From: Scolanthus callimorphus
Lineage: Eukaryota; Cnidaria; Anthozoa; Actiniaria; Edwardsiidae
Direction: 5' to 3'
NCBI GenBank assembly: GCA_033964015.1
Contig: CM066912.1
Location: 16,403,399-16,467,398 of the forward strand
Length of the DNA stretch: 64,000 nt
Shown here: one piece after another, positions 1 to 12,472 of the stretch
Numbering within the stretch: position 1 is the first letter of the stretch
Layout: every line of letters begins with the position of its first letter
Notes under the pieces: generated by a model
What the model saw: only the letters and a program-made list of their open reading frames with translations
Told to the model about the DNA's origin: nothing
Databases searched by the model: none
Translations under genes and position numbers: made by a program

Positions 1-39
1 CCCTTCCTCGTTGGTGCTTCACCTGTTATTTTATCTCTT

Positions 40-530
40 TTAACATCCTTTAACATAACAAAACAAAAACCCCCAACGTGCTTCTAGCTTCAATGCCATA
101 ACAGGCCTTTTGCAGTTAGAGGTCACGTGACCTGGCCCCCTTAAAATGAGCAGCTTTGAGATGAAAAGTAGCATGGTAATTTTAGTATAAAGCCCAAATT
201 TCAGCAAGCTACAGTGCAAACTCAAATAATGGAATCAAAAATAACACTGGCTTTTTTATTAAGGTTTGTGCCAGCAAGCCTTGCTCTCCAGCCATACAAA
301 TCATAGTAATATGAGCAGCTTGTGTTTTTGCTCTCCCTTTTTTTGTATGCATCATTGAACTATGAAACTCTGTCTTTTTACTAAAATTACCAAGCTCTTT
401 TTATCTATGAGAACCATTTTCGCAAAGCGGCTCATTGTAAGGGGACCAGGTCACGTGCCTAGCTGCAAAAGGCCTATAATATGTCACTCCTGATGGGCAA
501 GTTAAAAAGCAACCCTAATATTTTGTTTCA
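40..530. repeat. Imperfect foldback (inverted-repeat) element
   Basis: The stretch around 98-235 reappears in inverted orientation around 345-485. Shared blocks include the GGTCACGTG core next to CCTTTTGCAG on the left (CTGCAAAAGG on the right), the TACTAAAATTACC block and the GCTCATT block. The arms are diverged, and the centre lies near 290-300. It resembles a degenerate foldback or MITE. I cannot fix its ends or a target duplication. The rest of 1-998 holds no coding region I can support. Confidence 0.5.
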
Positions 531-998
531 ACGTTGAAATGTCGGACATTTGCATTCAAAACGTATTGGATAACTTTACCAGGATTGAGAGAGCGTCAAA
601 GCTCTTGGTAACTTCATGGTAGTTATTGGGCCCCTGAATCAAGATTATAATTTCCAGACAAGTTAGCTATTTGTCACATGTCTGGTATCTCGTGCGTTGG
701 ATTCATTTGCGCCCAAGAAAAACCTCTGAAGCATGCCTTTAAGCCCATTACTTTAGAGATTTTGCTGGGTTAGTTTACAAATACAAAGAATAGGGAAATT
801 TTTGTTAGGGGATTTTTATTTCTGTGGATACTGCCCGATAAAATACTGCTGGGTAAACTTATTCTTTATCCATTTTCAGCAATATTCAAGAGAAAGTACA
901 AGTTATACAGAGATGACCCCAATGTTAAAGTTCCAAGGCAGACTGTCCATTCCCAGCAAAAGAGAAATCAGAACAATTATTCATCACTTCCAGAGTCC

Positions 999-3900
999 AT
1001 GATTGTTAATCACCTGTTTGAGGCATCATCAATTTCCCCAAAAGCTTCAGGTTTTCCCATAAATTCAGTTTGTCCTTTAGATGATAATGTGGATGTGGCA
1101 ATGGTTTCAAGTCTTGAGAATGATTTTAATACTTCTGAAGACTTTGCGGGATGTTCAGTGTCTACAAATTCCACCAACAACGAGCAGGAGTATGCAAATT
1201 CCTTTGGTGATTGGAGAAGTGGTGGTGAGCTATCTGAGGTTGATGCAGATAGCAATGACTTGACTGCCTCATCTGAAGGTGATACAGATTATGAGATGGA
1301 CTGGGAGGCATCCATGTCTGAAGAAAGTAGCTCAGATTCAGATTATGAACAGGATGAAGAAAAAGAAAGAGAGACGCATGATCTTGAACCAAACCATGGC
1401 CTTTCAGCATCAGATTGCTTGAGCATGGCAATTATGTCATACATATCACGACATAAACTTTCTATGGAAGCTACAAAAGATATGCTTGAGTTGATGAAAA
1501 TATCATCACCGGAAAATAACATTCTTCAAGCTCTCAAATTTGAAGGCATCCAGGAAACATGTGGTAAATGTGAAATTAAAGTTTATGACATCTGTGAAGT
1601 ATGCTTCCGTTTGTTTCCCGACAATGTTTGCATCTACCAGTGCCCAACAGAGGGTTGTGACGGGTAAGTACCATACATTCACTGCAATGTTATTTGGGAG
1701 ACCATCTATAGATTAGATTTATTAATAGTTCCCAAGCAAAGTGTGTTTAAAGCTACTCTGTCATTTTTCCAACAAGGTACAGAGTGACAGTAGAGTATTT
1801 TGTATATTTGCTGCTGTGGCAGGCAACCCAAGCCAGAACTATAAATTACCTTAAAGTCGCAAACGTGCAAGTATACAAGTGGTATACAAGTGCCTACATT
1901 ACATTTTTTACATTACAAGCCATAGCTCTTTGGATCACATGGCCTATGTCCTCATGAAGATTCCATCAGCAAAGCATTTTTGTCTTTTCTTCAACAGGTT
2001 GTTGAAAAATTATTTTCAGCATTAATACTCTTTGATTCCCTAATCAGCTTTTATTCGGTACACATTCCATACCAACTACTACCCAAATTCTCAGCCACAA
2101 ATTGACACCATCTTGGATTTGAAAAAAAATTATCAGTCTTTATTTCACAGCCTTCTGATTGTAAAATTCTTAAAATGTAGATGAAATATTGGTCTCTGAA
2201 GTAGATTGGTCTCTGAAATTGCTAATTAGGCTCTTGCCCTGCAAGTAGCTTATTTGCCAAGATTGTGTCCACTTCGAAAATAGATTAAAGTGAAACAAGC
2301 ATTAAGTGACGCAAGGGCATCAAGAATACATGTAAGTTTGGGCATTAGCAGAAGTCTGGCTTTAGGAATTTTAAAATTAAAGTATACACCAGATCAACAT
2401 TTGGCAGCAAATTTAAATATCAATTGTTGTTGTGTTCTAGCCACATGTTCACGTGGAAACACAAAACCATTTCACATGAATGAGAGGCTTAGTTAAGTCA
2501 AGAACAGTAGTTAATTGAATTATCAGCCTATCTTCATGTCTTTTCTAGGTTAAGATACAAAGGTGGTCTTTCTCAGCAGTCTAAACGGAGACAAAAGAAT
2601 GGATTTGCTACAATTAACATACTGAACCAGTTGAAAGATTTACTACAAAGTAAGTTGTATTTTCTAGAATGAATGCATATGCTTACTAAAGAAGAAGGAT
2701 ATAACTTTGTATTCACATTTTTTTTAGGAGATGGAATTTGGAACACCATCCACCTTACAATTTCAAGTCGTTGCAAACCTGTGTTGAGTGATATTACAGA
2801 TGGAAAGTACTATCAGGATCTATGTAAAGAGGGACAATTCTTACACAATAAAAATAACATAAGCTTCATTTTCAATACTGATGGCGTTCCCCTATATTCT
2901 TCATCAAGCATATCCTTATGGCCTGTCTACATTGCGGTGAATGAGCTTCCATCCCCAGAAAGGTACATGTATTGCATTTAGTAATTCTGTTGTGCTTCTA
3001 ATTGCTTTACTTTTGTAATTCCTGTGCACTGGGTACAGATAATGTAGAAGGCATGCACTTGCATAAATTTATTAAAAGCAAAACCTCTTGAGCTTATGTG
3101 ATTTAAATGCTTTGCAGATGTTAAAAATGAGGAGGAATTTTATTTTTACGCTTGCTTTGTCTAAGGCTGCCTGTAGATTGCTGTCAAGCAGCTTTTGTTT
3201 CCAACTCTATAGGTATTTTAATGAAATGATAAGGAGAAATGATATTGATACATGTACCCCATGAAGCAAAATCATTAATTTGGATTTCAGATTCTCTAAG
3301 CAAAATATGTTGATGTGGGGCATCTGGCAAGGAAAGGGTAAACCACCTTTCAATACATACTTTGAGCCATTTGCTTCATCTATGACTGGGTTATATGAGG
3401 AAGGTATGTACTTAATATTATAGCAAAACTTGTTCTAAAACATGTCTGGTCATCTGATACACGATGTGCACAATTTTAGCCAAGGGAAACATTGTTGTCA
3501 AAATTATTATCCGAAATAGAATTGTAATACCCTGGAACAACTGAAACCCCAGATTCAAATTCAAACCCAGAAGGAGAAATCAAAGAGTAGAATAATGCAA
3601 TGATCTGGGTTTTCTGATTTTTCAATGACTCTGTTGCTCTTGTTTACAATGTGAGTGAATGCAAGAAGTAGAGTCTCCAAAAAATCTAAGAAGAAATTGA
3701 CAAATTCTTTGAGGATTTTAAACAATATTACAGTGCCAATTTACCAATCACAGCAGCTGTTACAAAATACTATCAGAAGTCACAGAAAACCTGTCTAAGA
3801 ATGATGGACATAATGCAATGGTAACTGATATTATAATTTCTCCTTTTACAAAAAGTCAGAGAATCAGAAAACCTGGAAAACTCCTAGAACCTTGATGTAA

Positions 3901-6743
3901 ACTCCAGGATTTTTCTCAGGCTTGGAATATAACAAATTTCTTTACTGCATTTAAACAGGAATTGAAATTATTGCATACCCCAATCAACCATCTATCAAAG
4001 TTAAAGCTGCTGTCCTTGTTGGTACTGCTGATTTACAAGGAAAAGCATATGTTGTAAACATGAAACAGCACAATGGTGAAAACGGTTGCCTAACATGCGA
4101 AGAGCCTGGTAAAGTGGTCAAACAGGGAAAAGGGCATACTCGTTGCTACCTCTTCAAGCCACCAGAAACAGCGGAACCAAGGAGAACATGCCAATCCTTT
4201 ATAGAAAATGCTGTGATGGCAAATGCAAATAAAAAAACGGTACTGTACAGTATATATTCAGTACCGTACGTGCCAGGCAAAAATAGATGTGCCACCAAAA
4301 GGTTCAAATTTTCAATTTTTAATTAACCACTTTCACCTTCAAACATGGCTGTTCAGTTTCTAATTGCTCTTTCCTGACGCTGAACACACAATGAATATGC
4401 TAATGGCTGTGGAAGAATTTGACAAATTAGTATTTTAGCTCCACTAAAGCTTGCTTGAAGACTGTATAATATTTGTATTTTAAAACATTAGGTAAAATGT
4501 GTCATGGATGTCACCAGCCTAGCATTGATGGGATGGTTTGATGTTGTGTTGGGTATGGTACCTGACTATATGCATGGCTGTCTACTTGGGGTCACTAAGG
4601 CTTTGCTCTACAAGTGGTTGTCATCTACCAATCACAAGAAGCCATACTTTGTTGGAGGCAAGGTAGCTAAATTTGATTTTTCTTGTTCTAGGTTTTTGTT
4701 TTGATGATAATAATAATTATAATACAATTATTATATTAATTAATTATTATAGTAAAATCAGATTAACTGGTTCAAGGATAAAACGTTAAATAAATGAGAT
4801 GTTATGTTTTGTTATTATTATTTTGCCCAGATTGCCCAGATCAGTAAGCGCCTGATAAAAATGAGACCTACTGATACCTTGGCCCGTCTACCTAGAGATC
4901 TGGAGAAACATTTCAAAAACTTCAAAGGTAAACTCTGTTAATAATTTTGTAAGCATGACCTTTTCTCAGAAGTTCTCAGATTTATGGCTTGTGTGATGTA
5001 ATGTGCACGCACTTAATTTTTTGCATTTTATTTCTGTAGCCTCGGAGCTCCAGGCCTGGCTTCTCTACTATTCTCTACCCTGCATGGTTGATATCCTTCC
5101 CAATGAGTACTTGCTTCACTTTGCACATTTTGCGGAAGGAATATATCTGTTATTGGTGATGCTATCACTCCAACACAATTATCGAGAGCCCGTGACTTGC
5201 TTCAGACATTCTACAGAGATTTTGCAATTTTATATGGTACTGTATCACAAAACATTATTACCGCTAAAGGTTTAGTGATTGTAATTTTAAGAATTTTAAT
5301 AAAGGCCGAGATGTATACTTCAATAGAAGGCAGCTGCCATCTACTCCACTGCTGACCACCGGCAACTTTTGTGGGCTGTATAACTGATCAGTTTCAAAGA
5401 AAATATTCAAGCAATATATTACAAGAATATGCCATTTATCTTGCCCTCAATATGCAGGAAAATGCCTTTTCTGCTACTGACATTTCCAAATTTCATCACC
5501 CAGTATCCCACTACATGGCTCAGGTTTTACGGCCTTCATATCAGATCTCCACAGCCAGCCGCCTACTTCCAAAACTGAGCCTGCTACTTGAAAACTTATT
5601 GAAACCCCTGAGAAGCTTACAATTTGTTGAGCTGCCTAGAAGTATCAGGGTGCTGATGTAGAGCTGCAACACTCAATTACAACTGGCTTGCTAACATCTT
5701 GTTTTTTTTATTTGTACATTTCAAACTTTTTTTATTAGGGGAAGGCAGCTGTGGCCTGAATGTCCATAATGCAGGAGCCCACCTTGCAGACTATGTAGAG
5801 GGATGGGGTCCCCTTTGGGCCTGGTCAAATTTTGGCTTTGAGGATATGAATGGCACTCTGATGGACTTCACTCATGGGACAGGAAATGTGTGTCGTCAGG
5901 TGATTATACAATACAATGGAAATTTTGTTGATATGTTTAGCTTTATTTGCCTGTGTGGAAAGTCAACCAAATTCTTGGGTTGCATGTGACGTCACTGGGG
6001 GTCAAACTGGTGGTCTAGAACAAAAGAATGTTCATTATGTCCCTATGTTCAGGGCACCAGCATGGCCGCCACGCTTTTGTAGTTTAATTCCCAAAGGTAT
6101 GGTTGCAACCCAAGAATAACTGTTCTGTATGTTTTATCTTTTTTTTAAAGCTTATTTGGATGCTTCATGCTCAGAGTCGTTTAAGATGTGATGTTGCCTT
6201 GATTGATGATATGATCTTCAAGAGTTACATCCAACGCATGCTGAACACAAGGCGCCAGTAAGTTTAAAATGCATTTCATTTCTTGTTTTTATATTTTTTC
6301 ACTGCTGGTTTAAAAAGCTTAAGCTTTTAATATTAAAAGTGATTTTCTTTTTAATAAAATTGCAGGTTAAAGAATTTGAAGGAAGCCGAAAAATGCTCTG
6401 TTGCTGGTGGTGTAAGGAAGCTAAGAGGCTTGCCTGAAGCAGACCTGTTAGAAATTACCAATGAGATTGGAGAAGGCATACTTTGGAAAGCTGCTAGAAT
6501 TGTCATTAATGGCCATGTATACTTCTCCAAACACTATACGAGAATGTCGTTAGAAAGAACAAGATATCTCTCTTTGTGGCATGACCACTCCTCAGTCTCA
6601 AACCATGGCCATCTACTCTTTATGGTGCATGTCCTCCGTGACCCTGCGATTCACCTAACAAATGAAGAGTATCGTGAGAAGACGGGTGAGGATATCAATG
6701 TACAGGAGGAAATTGAGCGTCCTCAAGTGTACATAATTGCAAG
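999..6743 (+). pseudogene. Multi-exon Tnp2/EnSpm-like transposase gene, frameshifted
   Basis: An intron-containing gene whose exons join in compatible phases: 999-1663, 2549-2649, 2728-2962, 3291-3403, 3959-4239, 4492-4662, 4831-4927, 5040 to about 5234, 5739-5899, 6151-6257 and 6366-6743, all with GT/AG borders. Exon 1 is acidic and ends in a CxxC-rich stretch (residues about 185-222). Exon 5 carries NGENGCLTCEEPG and exon 6 carries DYMHGCLLGVTKALL. Both match conserved patterns of the Tnp2 (Transposase_21, CACTA/EnSpm) family; the D and H of the second are the recognised core. Exon 9 has WGPLWAWSNF and MNGTLMDFTHGT, also typical of the family. Exon 8 changes frame near 5155: the expected continuation is found one base away. 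An open stretch at 5371-5661 could be another exon but I could not phase it. The encoded protein would cut and join transposon ends in the nucleus. It could be a domesticated host gene or a decayed element; no terminal repeats were found. Confidence 0.6.
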
Positions 6744-7085
6744 GTAAGAATAGAGTGCAAAAAAGGAGTTCTAAGCTATAAATGTCACCGAGGATGCTGT
6801 TGTGGAAGAATAACATATTTTAAAACTGGTCAACAGGCATATTACTTTCCCTGCTTGGTCAATATTCAAGACATGATTGTACAGAACATCACTCCCCGAA
6901 ATCATTATGCCAATTAGACAAACAATGTAAACAGAAATCTGCCTATATTGGGCAGCTTTTTTTATTGCAGCTGAGTGGAATGCCCAGAATAAATAATCAC
7001 AATAAGAATTGGGTGACCATAAGTGAAAACCCTGTTTTTGTTTGTTTTGAGAATATTTCATTTTAATTCTATTTGCATTGTGCAG

Positions 7086-9161
7086 ATGTGGAGACACAGA
7101 TGCAGATCAACTGGCATACAGTGAAACCCGGTGTAAGTGCCTGAAGAATCAGCCATCCAGTCTAAAGTTTGGAGATTATGGGATCCAGATAACTGACAAA
7201 ATGAGATTCTGCAAGGGTGATGGGCCTTCAGTGCAGCTAGAGTGTGGGCAACAACGAGGGGGTCACTACTATTGTGCCAGCTGTGGAATTCATGCCAACA
7301 GAATTCATGAGCTTGACCACGCATTTAGATGTCCATCCATCACCCTACAAGAACGCCAGCAATCTGTACTCCTTGGTCCTGCTGGGAGAAGAAACTCCAT
7401 ATTGCAACAAGCCAATCCACTCAACCGCCTCAGCAAAGAAGACATCAAGAGTGAGCTTCAAGCCAGGGGAGTAAAACCCAGAAACAACCTTAAAGAAACA
7501 GTGCAGCAACAACTGACAGATGAGCTGCATGGCCAGAAAAGAGTACCAGTCATCCTCTATGCTGACCCACTATCAACACTGGAAAGCCTACACTGTGAAG
7601 AGTATGAAGTGCTACCATGTGAGCCAATGCATGACTTAGCTGGTCACATTGCAAATCTCTTGCTTGAGCTTCCCCATCATCTCCCAGAAGCAGAGTCCAA
7701 ACAGCTCATTGAATGTATTGCTCTAGCCAGTGCCGGTAAAGATAAGAAACGGGCATGTGATCAGCGGTGTTGTATAATTGCTGCCTCATCACTGATGAGA
7801 CAAAAAGTTCCCCTGAAAGTACAACAACTTTTAGATACTTTGGTTGAAATGCAAAAAATATTGTACCAAGATGATGAAAAACGCTCTCCTCGCTCTATTC
7901 TTAGATATTATAACCAAAGCTTTCTACATGCCATTTGTGTTTTGAGGTCATTGGGTTCAAGCTAAAGAAACACACATACAGGAAATTCTATGGAAAGTAC
8001 TTCCATGATCTGCTTACACATGCCCCACTGCAACTGAGGCTTGTCTCAGGGCCTACTATTAATGCAGAAGATGAGGAAAGGCTCTTCAATGCCATCAATG
8101 GCATCACTAAGACCACGTCATCAAATCATCCAGGCCATGTTATTGGTAATGTCCTTGTACGACTACAAGCAGAAGAGGAGCTTCGTGAAATCAACGAAGG
8201 CACCCGTGGTCGTGATGTAGAGAAGAAAATTACAAGGATGTCAAACAGTCTTCCCATGTTCTTGGACACCCTATTCCAACCATACATTCTCAACAAGTAT
8301 TCAAGGTACTGGCAAGCCCATCTAGAAAGAATCAGTGACTACCTGCTCTCTGGGCAAGAGAATGTGTGGTGGGAATATGATGGCGAGAATGTGATCTTCC
8401 ATGACTCCGAGCCTCAGCCCTGCACAAGACCAGAAGGACCAACTCTACATCACTTCCGTTCCAGTACTATGCAACAAGAGGAGAACAACTTGCAAGAATG
8501 CTGGTCGCAATGTATAGAGGAAGGACTACGCTTGCCTGCTCATCTTCTCTACCTTCCTGATGAGCATGACGTGGGGGTGATCAAGGTCAACACTGGCTTC
8601 CTGCAACCAGTTGAAAACCTCGGAGAAAATGAAGACGACATACCTTTAATTAATTATGGAGATGATGATGACGAAGAGGAAGTAGAAGTACTCCAGTTCC
8701 AAGAAATTGCCATTACAGATGATGTTCTTCAAGTTGAAGAGGAACCATCTGTAAGCAATGATGTAAATACCATCCAATTACAGGAACAAGTTCCTTCCGT
8801 CACTGTTGAAGAATCCATAATGGAAACTAGACCTGCTCTACAAAGTGGAGACCAAACAGGTCAGTCTTCCATTGCTGTCTCATTAACCAGCCCTCCTCAT
8901 TCCACAGAAGATCCAGCAAACCATCACCGTAATATTTCTGCCACTCATCCATACCACACTCGCCTTGCTTATGCTGTATCTCTGGTATTAGGAGACACCA
9001 ATGAAGTTCAAAAACTTGACAGACTAAAAGAAAAAATAAGACACTCTAAGGATATGTTTGACCACAATCAATTCAAGGATCATCTTGCAATAATACAAAG
9101 CAAAGTTCTTCGGCAGAAACCAGTTGCTGAAAAGGAAGCGGAAGATGAACTCCAACAATAG
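7086..9161 (+). pseudogene. Large accessory protein with Cys-rich and SAP-like segments, one frameshift
   Basis: Two overlapping reading frames (to 7965 and from about 7935 to 9161) read as one protein of about 690 residues with a one-base shift near 7945-7955. The N-terminal part has Cys/His clusters (CRCGD, CKCLKN, HYYCASCGIHAN). Residues about 120-155 (LSKEDIKSELQARG onward) look like a SAP helix-extension-helix, a DNA-binding motif. A stretch with EPMHDLAGHIANLLLELPHH follows, and the C-terminus is acidic. The 7086 acceptor (TGTGCAG) matches the phase of the donor at 6743, so this block may be the 3' end of the transposase-like gene just upstream; otherwise it is a second gene of the same element. 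I recognise the general pattern as a family repeated in cnidarian genomes, but its function is unknown. Confidence 0.55.
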
Positions 9162-9292
9162 GAGAGGTCATATTTTATTAATAATAACTTAAATTCTCCC
9201 AGTCTTGAAGACATGAAGAGAGATCCAGTCAGCTTCATGTTATAAATATTGCCTACAGCCCACTAGCTACATTTGTAATAAAACTGCGAAGA

Positions 9293-11857
9293 TTAGTCTC
9301 TTGTAGGGATTTTAGCTTTGACTAAAGAGTCTTTAAGCGATTTCTCCTTTCTGTAAGAGACTATGGGTTGTTGCGTAAAGATTCTAGCGGTATAAGGTTG
9401 ACCCGTTATAATGTGCCAGTGCTTCATAAGAATCTTTTTAAGATTCGGATTCGCCGGGTTAAATCTTGTGACAAACGGCAAGATTCGTGTGGTAGATGTT
9501 TTACTCTTTTTAAGCGCTTGTTTTCTGTCGGAGAACTTAATTCCAGCTAAAATGTTTTTTATGAAATCGCGAGGGTAACCGCGTTGAATTAGGCGGCTTT
9601 CAAAGTTGCGTATTTCGACATTAAAGTTGTTTTCAGCTGAATTAGTTCTTAACAGACGGAGGCCTTCTCCTTTGACAAAACCCTTCTTAACGCTAAGAGG
9701 GTGACAGGAGGAGAAGTGCGTGTACTGAAAAGTTTCAGTGGGCTTAAAATGAGTGCGGACATCTAGGACGTTGGAGTCCATGAATCTTTCGCCTTTATAA
9801 ACTTCGGTGTCAAGGAATGTGATGGTTTCTTGTGATAATTCGCAAGTGAACTTAATAGTAGGGTGGAAGTTATTCGCAAATTCTAGGAATTTTTGAATGT
9901 CTGCTTCCGGGATAGTCCATACTGCGAAAATATCATCAATAAACCGTTTCCAAATCAGCGGTTGGAAGGGACTGTAGTGGAGAAGCTTTTTTTCAATATG
10001 TGCCATAAAGATGACTGAAAAAGCAACTGCCATTTTAGTCCCCATCGCGATGCCGTGCACTTGTAAATAGTGTTTGTCGTTGAACTTGAAAGAATTCTCT
10101 TTCAGAATAAGCTCCATGAGTTCCCTAAGATATTCTGTAGGGATTGGTAGGTTGGGCTTATAGTGTAGTTCGTACTGGTGACAAATCACGTCCATTCCTT
10201 CATCCTGAGGAATGTTGGTATAAAGTGAACAAACATCAAGCGATGTAAGAAAGGCTGAATCGGGAATAATTGAATCCTCGACAAAGTCAATAAAGTGCGT
10301 GGTGTCTTTAAGATAAGACGGCTGTTTTTGCGCTATCGGTTGTAGAATTGAATCTACAAAGGACGAAATTCGCTCGGTAGGGCCCCCAGTTCCTGATACA
10401 ATCGGCCTGCCTACCGGTATTTTTTTGTGAATTTTTGTAAGAGTATAAAATTCAGGTATTCTGGTAGGTTTTTGACCGTTGTTCAACCACTTGTGTGTCA
10501 TTTTGTCTATGTAGCCTTCGGCCCGTAGTTTGTTGACTACTTTAGAGACCTTTTTGGCGGTTATTTCTACTATAGGATCGGAGAGCGGTTTATAAAACTT
10601 CTCGTCGAGAAGTTGGTCGGTGCCCTCTTTAATTTTAGCAGAAGTATTAAGAATGACTGTAGTGGAACCCTTATCAGCTTTTTTAATGTTAATGTCTCTG
10701 TTTGTTTTGAGATCATTAAGTGCCCTTCTTTCGCCGCCGGTAATATTATCCTTCTGCGGTGAAAACACTGCATTTGCTAATTCCGATTTAGTAAGTTCTA
10801 AATATGTCTCCAGTGCCACAGAAGGCTGTGGTGGCGGTCGCCATGAAGATTTAACGTAGAACTTATGGGTTTTAGAGGTGGAATCAGCATATTTGTATTG
10901 CAGGCGCATAGTGCGGGCGAAAGTGTCGAAATCCTTTAACAAAGGTTTCTTAGAAGCTGGTATGGGTGGAGTAGGGATAAATTTTAGCCCTTTGGAGAGT
11001 AGACGCATTTCATCGGTTGACAAGACTTTAGCAGACATATTTTTAATATGTTTATAATTGGGTGTCTTATCGTGTTTCTTAAGCGTGCGTCTATGGGAGC
11101 GAAGGCTCGACCTATAGAGAGTGCGCGATTTGCGGGCCGGTTTTGGTGAGTCATAGAAAGGGACAAATTCATACAGTTCATCTCTTACTTTATTCGATTT
11201 GTCAAAATCAAATGTTTTACAAGAGCTTTTTAAACTATACAAAAGAGTCTGTAACTCTGAGAACTTGGCCTGCATCGTTGTTAGGTCTGGTTGCGCTGGC
11301 TGTTTGCTGGTGGGTTTACGGGTTCGTCTGAACTGAGATCGGCTAGCGGCGGACTCGGCAGTGGTGTGGACTTTTCTCTGGTGGTCAGGATTGGGGAGCA
11401 GTCTAGTTTTCTCTTTGAGGGAGCGGATGCTTGCCTCGTCAGATAAAATGTTCTGCTCTTGTTGGCGAACCATCAGGGTCAACAGCTTCTGCTCTGCGTC
11501 GCGGCAGATCTTGTTCATCTCAGCCTGGAAAGACTGGTCTTGCCTGATGTGGGGCCTGGGCTTGAACTGCAGGCCGATAGGGCAGGTAGACTTTTTGACG
11601 AACTCTTTCAGGAAAGCCAAGGATTTGGTAGCTTTAGCCTTTCTCGTCTGTAAACTGGCTAGCTTGTTTCTGAGGCTTTTCTGTTCTTCTGTCAAGCGAG
11701 GTCTCTTTGCTGATGGCTCTGCTGTGAGGACACTAGGGTCTTCTGGTGCTGGCCGTTTTACGGGAGACTGGACTGGTGACAGCGTGGGCTCGGAGGAACA
11801 CATTTCTGTCAGGGCGGCTGCTAGGAGTTCATCGTCAGATGTTAAGTTGCAAGCCAT
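9293..11857 (-). CDS. Penelope-like reverse transcriptase, intact, no GIY-YIG domain
   Basis: An 854-aa open frame starting at the ATG at 11857. Residues 1-300 are basic and partly coiled, with Pro/Ser-rich ends and no nuclease motif. The reverse transcriptase core follows: KADKGSTTVILN near residue 400, TLTKIHKKIPVGRP near 475, SLDVCSLYTNIP from 539, GIAMGTKMAVAF from 602 and the catalytic FIDDIFAVW from 639, then FLDTEVY. These are the Penelope-type motifs. The protein ends at KIPTRD, just where Penelope, Neptune and Poseidon proteins usually run into a Cys-rich linker and a GIY-YIG endonuclease. The sequence after the stop does not encode one in any frame. The protein would copy its own RNA into DNA, probably by target priming. 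Its neighbours are two broken tandem copies upstream in transcription sense. Confidence 0.9.
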   Translation of the reverse strand: MACNLTSDDELLAAALTEMCSSEPTLSPVQSPVKRPAPEDPSVLTAEPSAKRPRLTEEQKSLRNKLASLQTRKAKATKSLAFLKEFVKKSTCPIGLQFKPRPHIRQDQSFQAEMNKICRDAEQKLLTLMVRQQEQNILSDEASIRSLKEKTRLLPNPDHQRKVHTTAESAASRSQFRRTRKPTSKQPAQPDLTTMQAKFSELQTLLYSLKSSCKTFDFDKSNKVRDELYEFVPFYDSPKPARKSRTLYRSSLRSHRRTLKKHDKTPNYKHIKNMSAKVLSTDEMRLLSKGLKFIPTPPIPASKKPLLKDFDTFARTMRLQYKYADSTSKTHKFYVKSSWRPPPQPSVALETYLELTKSELANAVFSPQKDNITGGERRALNDLKTNRDINIKKADKGSTTVILNTSAKIKEGTDQLLDEKFYKPLSDPIVEITAKKVSKVVNKLRAEGYIDKMTHKWLNNGQKPTRIPEFYTLTKIHKKIPVGRPIVSGTGGPTERISSFVDSILQPIAQKQPSYLKDTTHFIDFVEDSIIPDSAFLTSLDVCSLYTNIPQDEGMDVICHQYELHYKPNLPIPTEYLRELMELILKENSFKFNDKHYLQVHGIAMGTKMAVAFSVIFMAHIEKKLLHYSPFQPLIWKRFIDDIFAVWTIPEADIQKFLEFANNFHPTIKFTCELSQETITFLDTEVYKGERFMDSNVLDVRTHFKPTETFQYTHFSSCHPLSVKKGFVKGEGLRLLRTNSAENNFNVEIRNFESRLIQRGYPRDFIKNILAGIKFSDRKQALKKSKTSTTRILPFVTRFNPANPNLKKILMKHWHIITGQPYTARIFTQQPIVSYRKEKSLKDSLVKAKIPTRD

Positions 11858-11898
11858 TTCAGATGTTCTTAAAGAACAATTTTTCTAAGCTTTTACAA

Positions 11899-11936
11899 GA
11901 CCGGTTTCGGTAACTTTAACAAGAAACCTTCTTCAG
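11899..11936 (-). ncRNA. Hammerhead-ribozyme-like motif, copy 1
   Basis: Read on the minus strand the order is CTGAAGA (11936-11930), a possible stem II (GGT/ACC plus CTT/AAG, loop TTA-rich) at 11928-11909, GAAA (11908-11905), a self-complementary ACCGGT, then GTC ending at 11899. This is the CUGANGA, stem II, GAAA, stem III, UH order of type I hammerheads that Penelope-like elements are known to carry. Stem III is tiny, so activity may need a dimer. Predicted cleavage is after GTC at 11899. The assignment rests on motif order, not on a computed fold. Confidence 0.55.
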
Positions 11937-12420
11937 TTGTGGGCTTAGTTGCTAACGAGAGCCTCGGTTAGCGGCAAGTGACGGACTGTAGCGGAGAGCC
12001 GGTTTTTATACCCTGGGTCGGATCAAAATGTAGAATCTTTTTGTTGTGGGAACTAGTCGGTGGTTGGCTGCGAGGACTACATTGTAGTCAGGAACAAAAG
12101 GCGGGATTTTGTGGACCGCGTCGGTTTGTTTAGGGTTAGCCATCTTTTGTTTGCGGGAAACAAAGAGCGGCAGGACCCGAAGTGAGATGACACGGTATTC
12201 TAATTAGGGCCTTTGTTCTAAGAGCCAAGAGCTAAAAATGCAGGATTTTATGCAAAATACCTGATTTTTGCTCTTTTTCGACTTGTTCAGCAGTTTTATG
12301 TTGGCAAAGGCGGACTGGTAAAAAAAGTCCTGTTGCCTGGCTCAAATGTAGGTTTACGAGTAGCGTAAGGGTTACAGGGGCTAGTGGAGTTTAAGACCGA
12401 AGTCTAAGTCAAGTACATGT
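11937..12420 (-). repeat. Spacer / pseudo-LTR-like region between Penelope units 1 and 2
   Basis: A 484-bp noncoding segment lying upstream of the copy 1 ORF and directly followed by the 3' end of copy 2. An equivalent segment lies at 15116-15599. It is the part of the unit missing beyond copy 3. By position it corresponds to the pseudo-LTR or 5' leader of Penelope-like elements and should hold the promoter, but I see no distinct core promoter motif. Confidence 0.6.
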
Positions 12421-12472
12421 TATAAATATTGCCTACAGCCCACTAGCTACATTTGTAATAAAACTGCGAAGA

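Noticed and set aside
9368..11888. Plus-strand open frames opposite the Penelope ORF (and in copies 2 and 3)
   Set aside because: They are shadows of the minus-strand reading frame with no motifs of their own.
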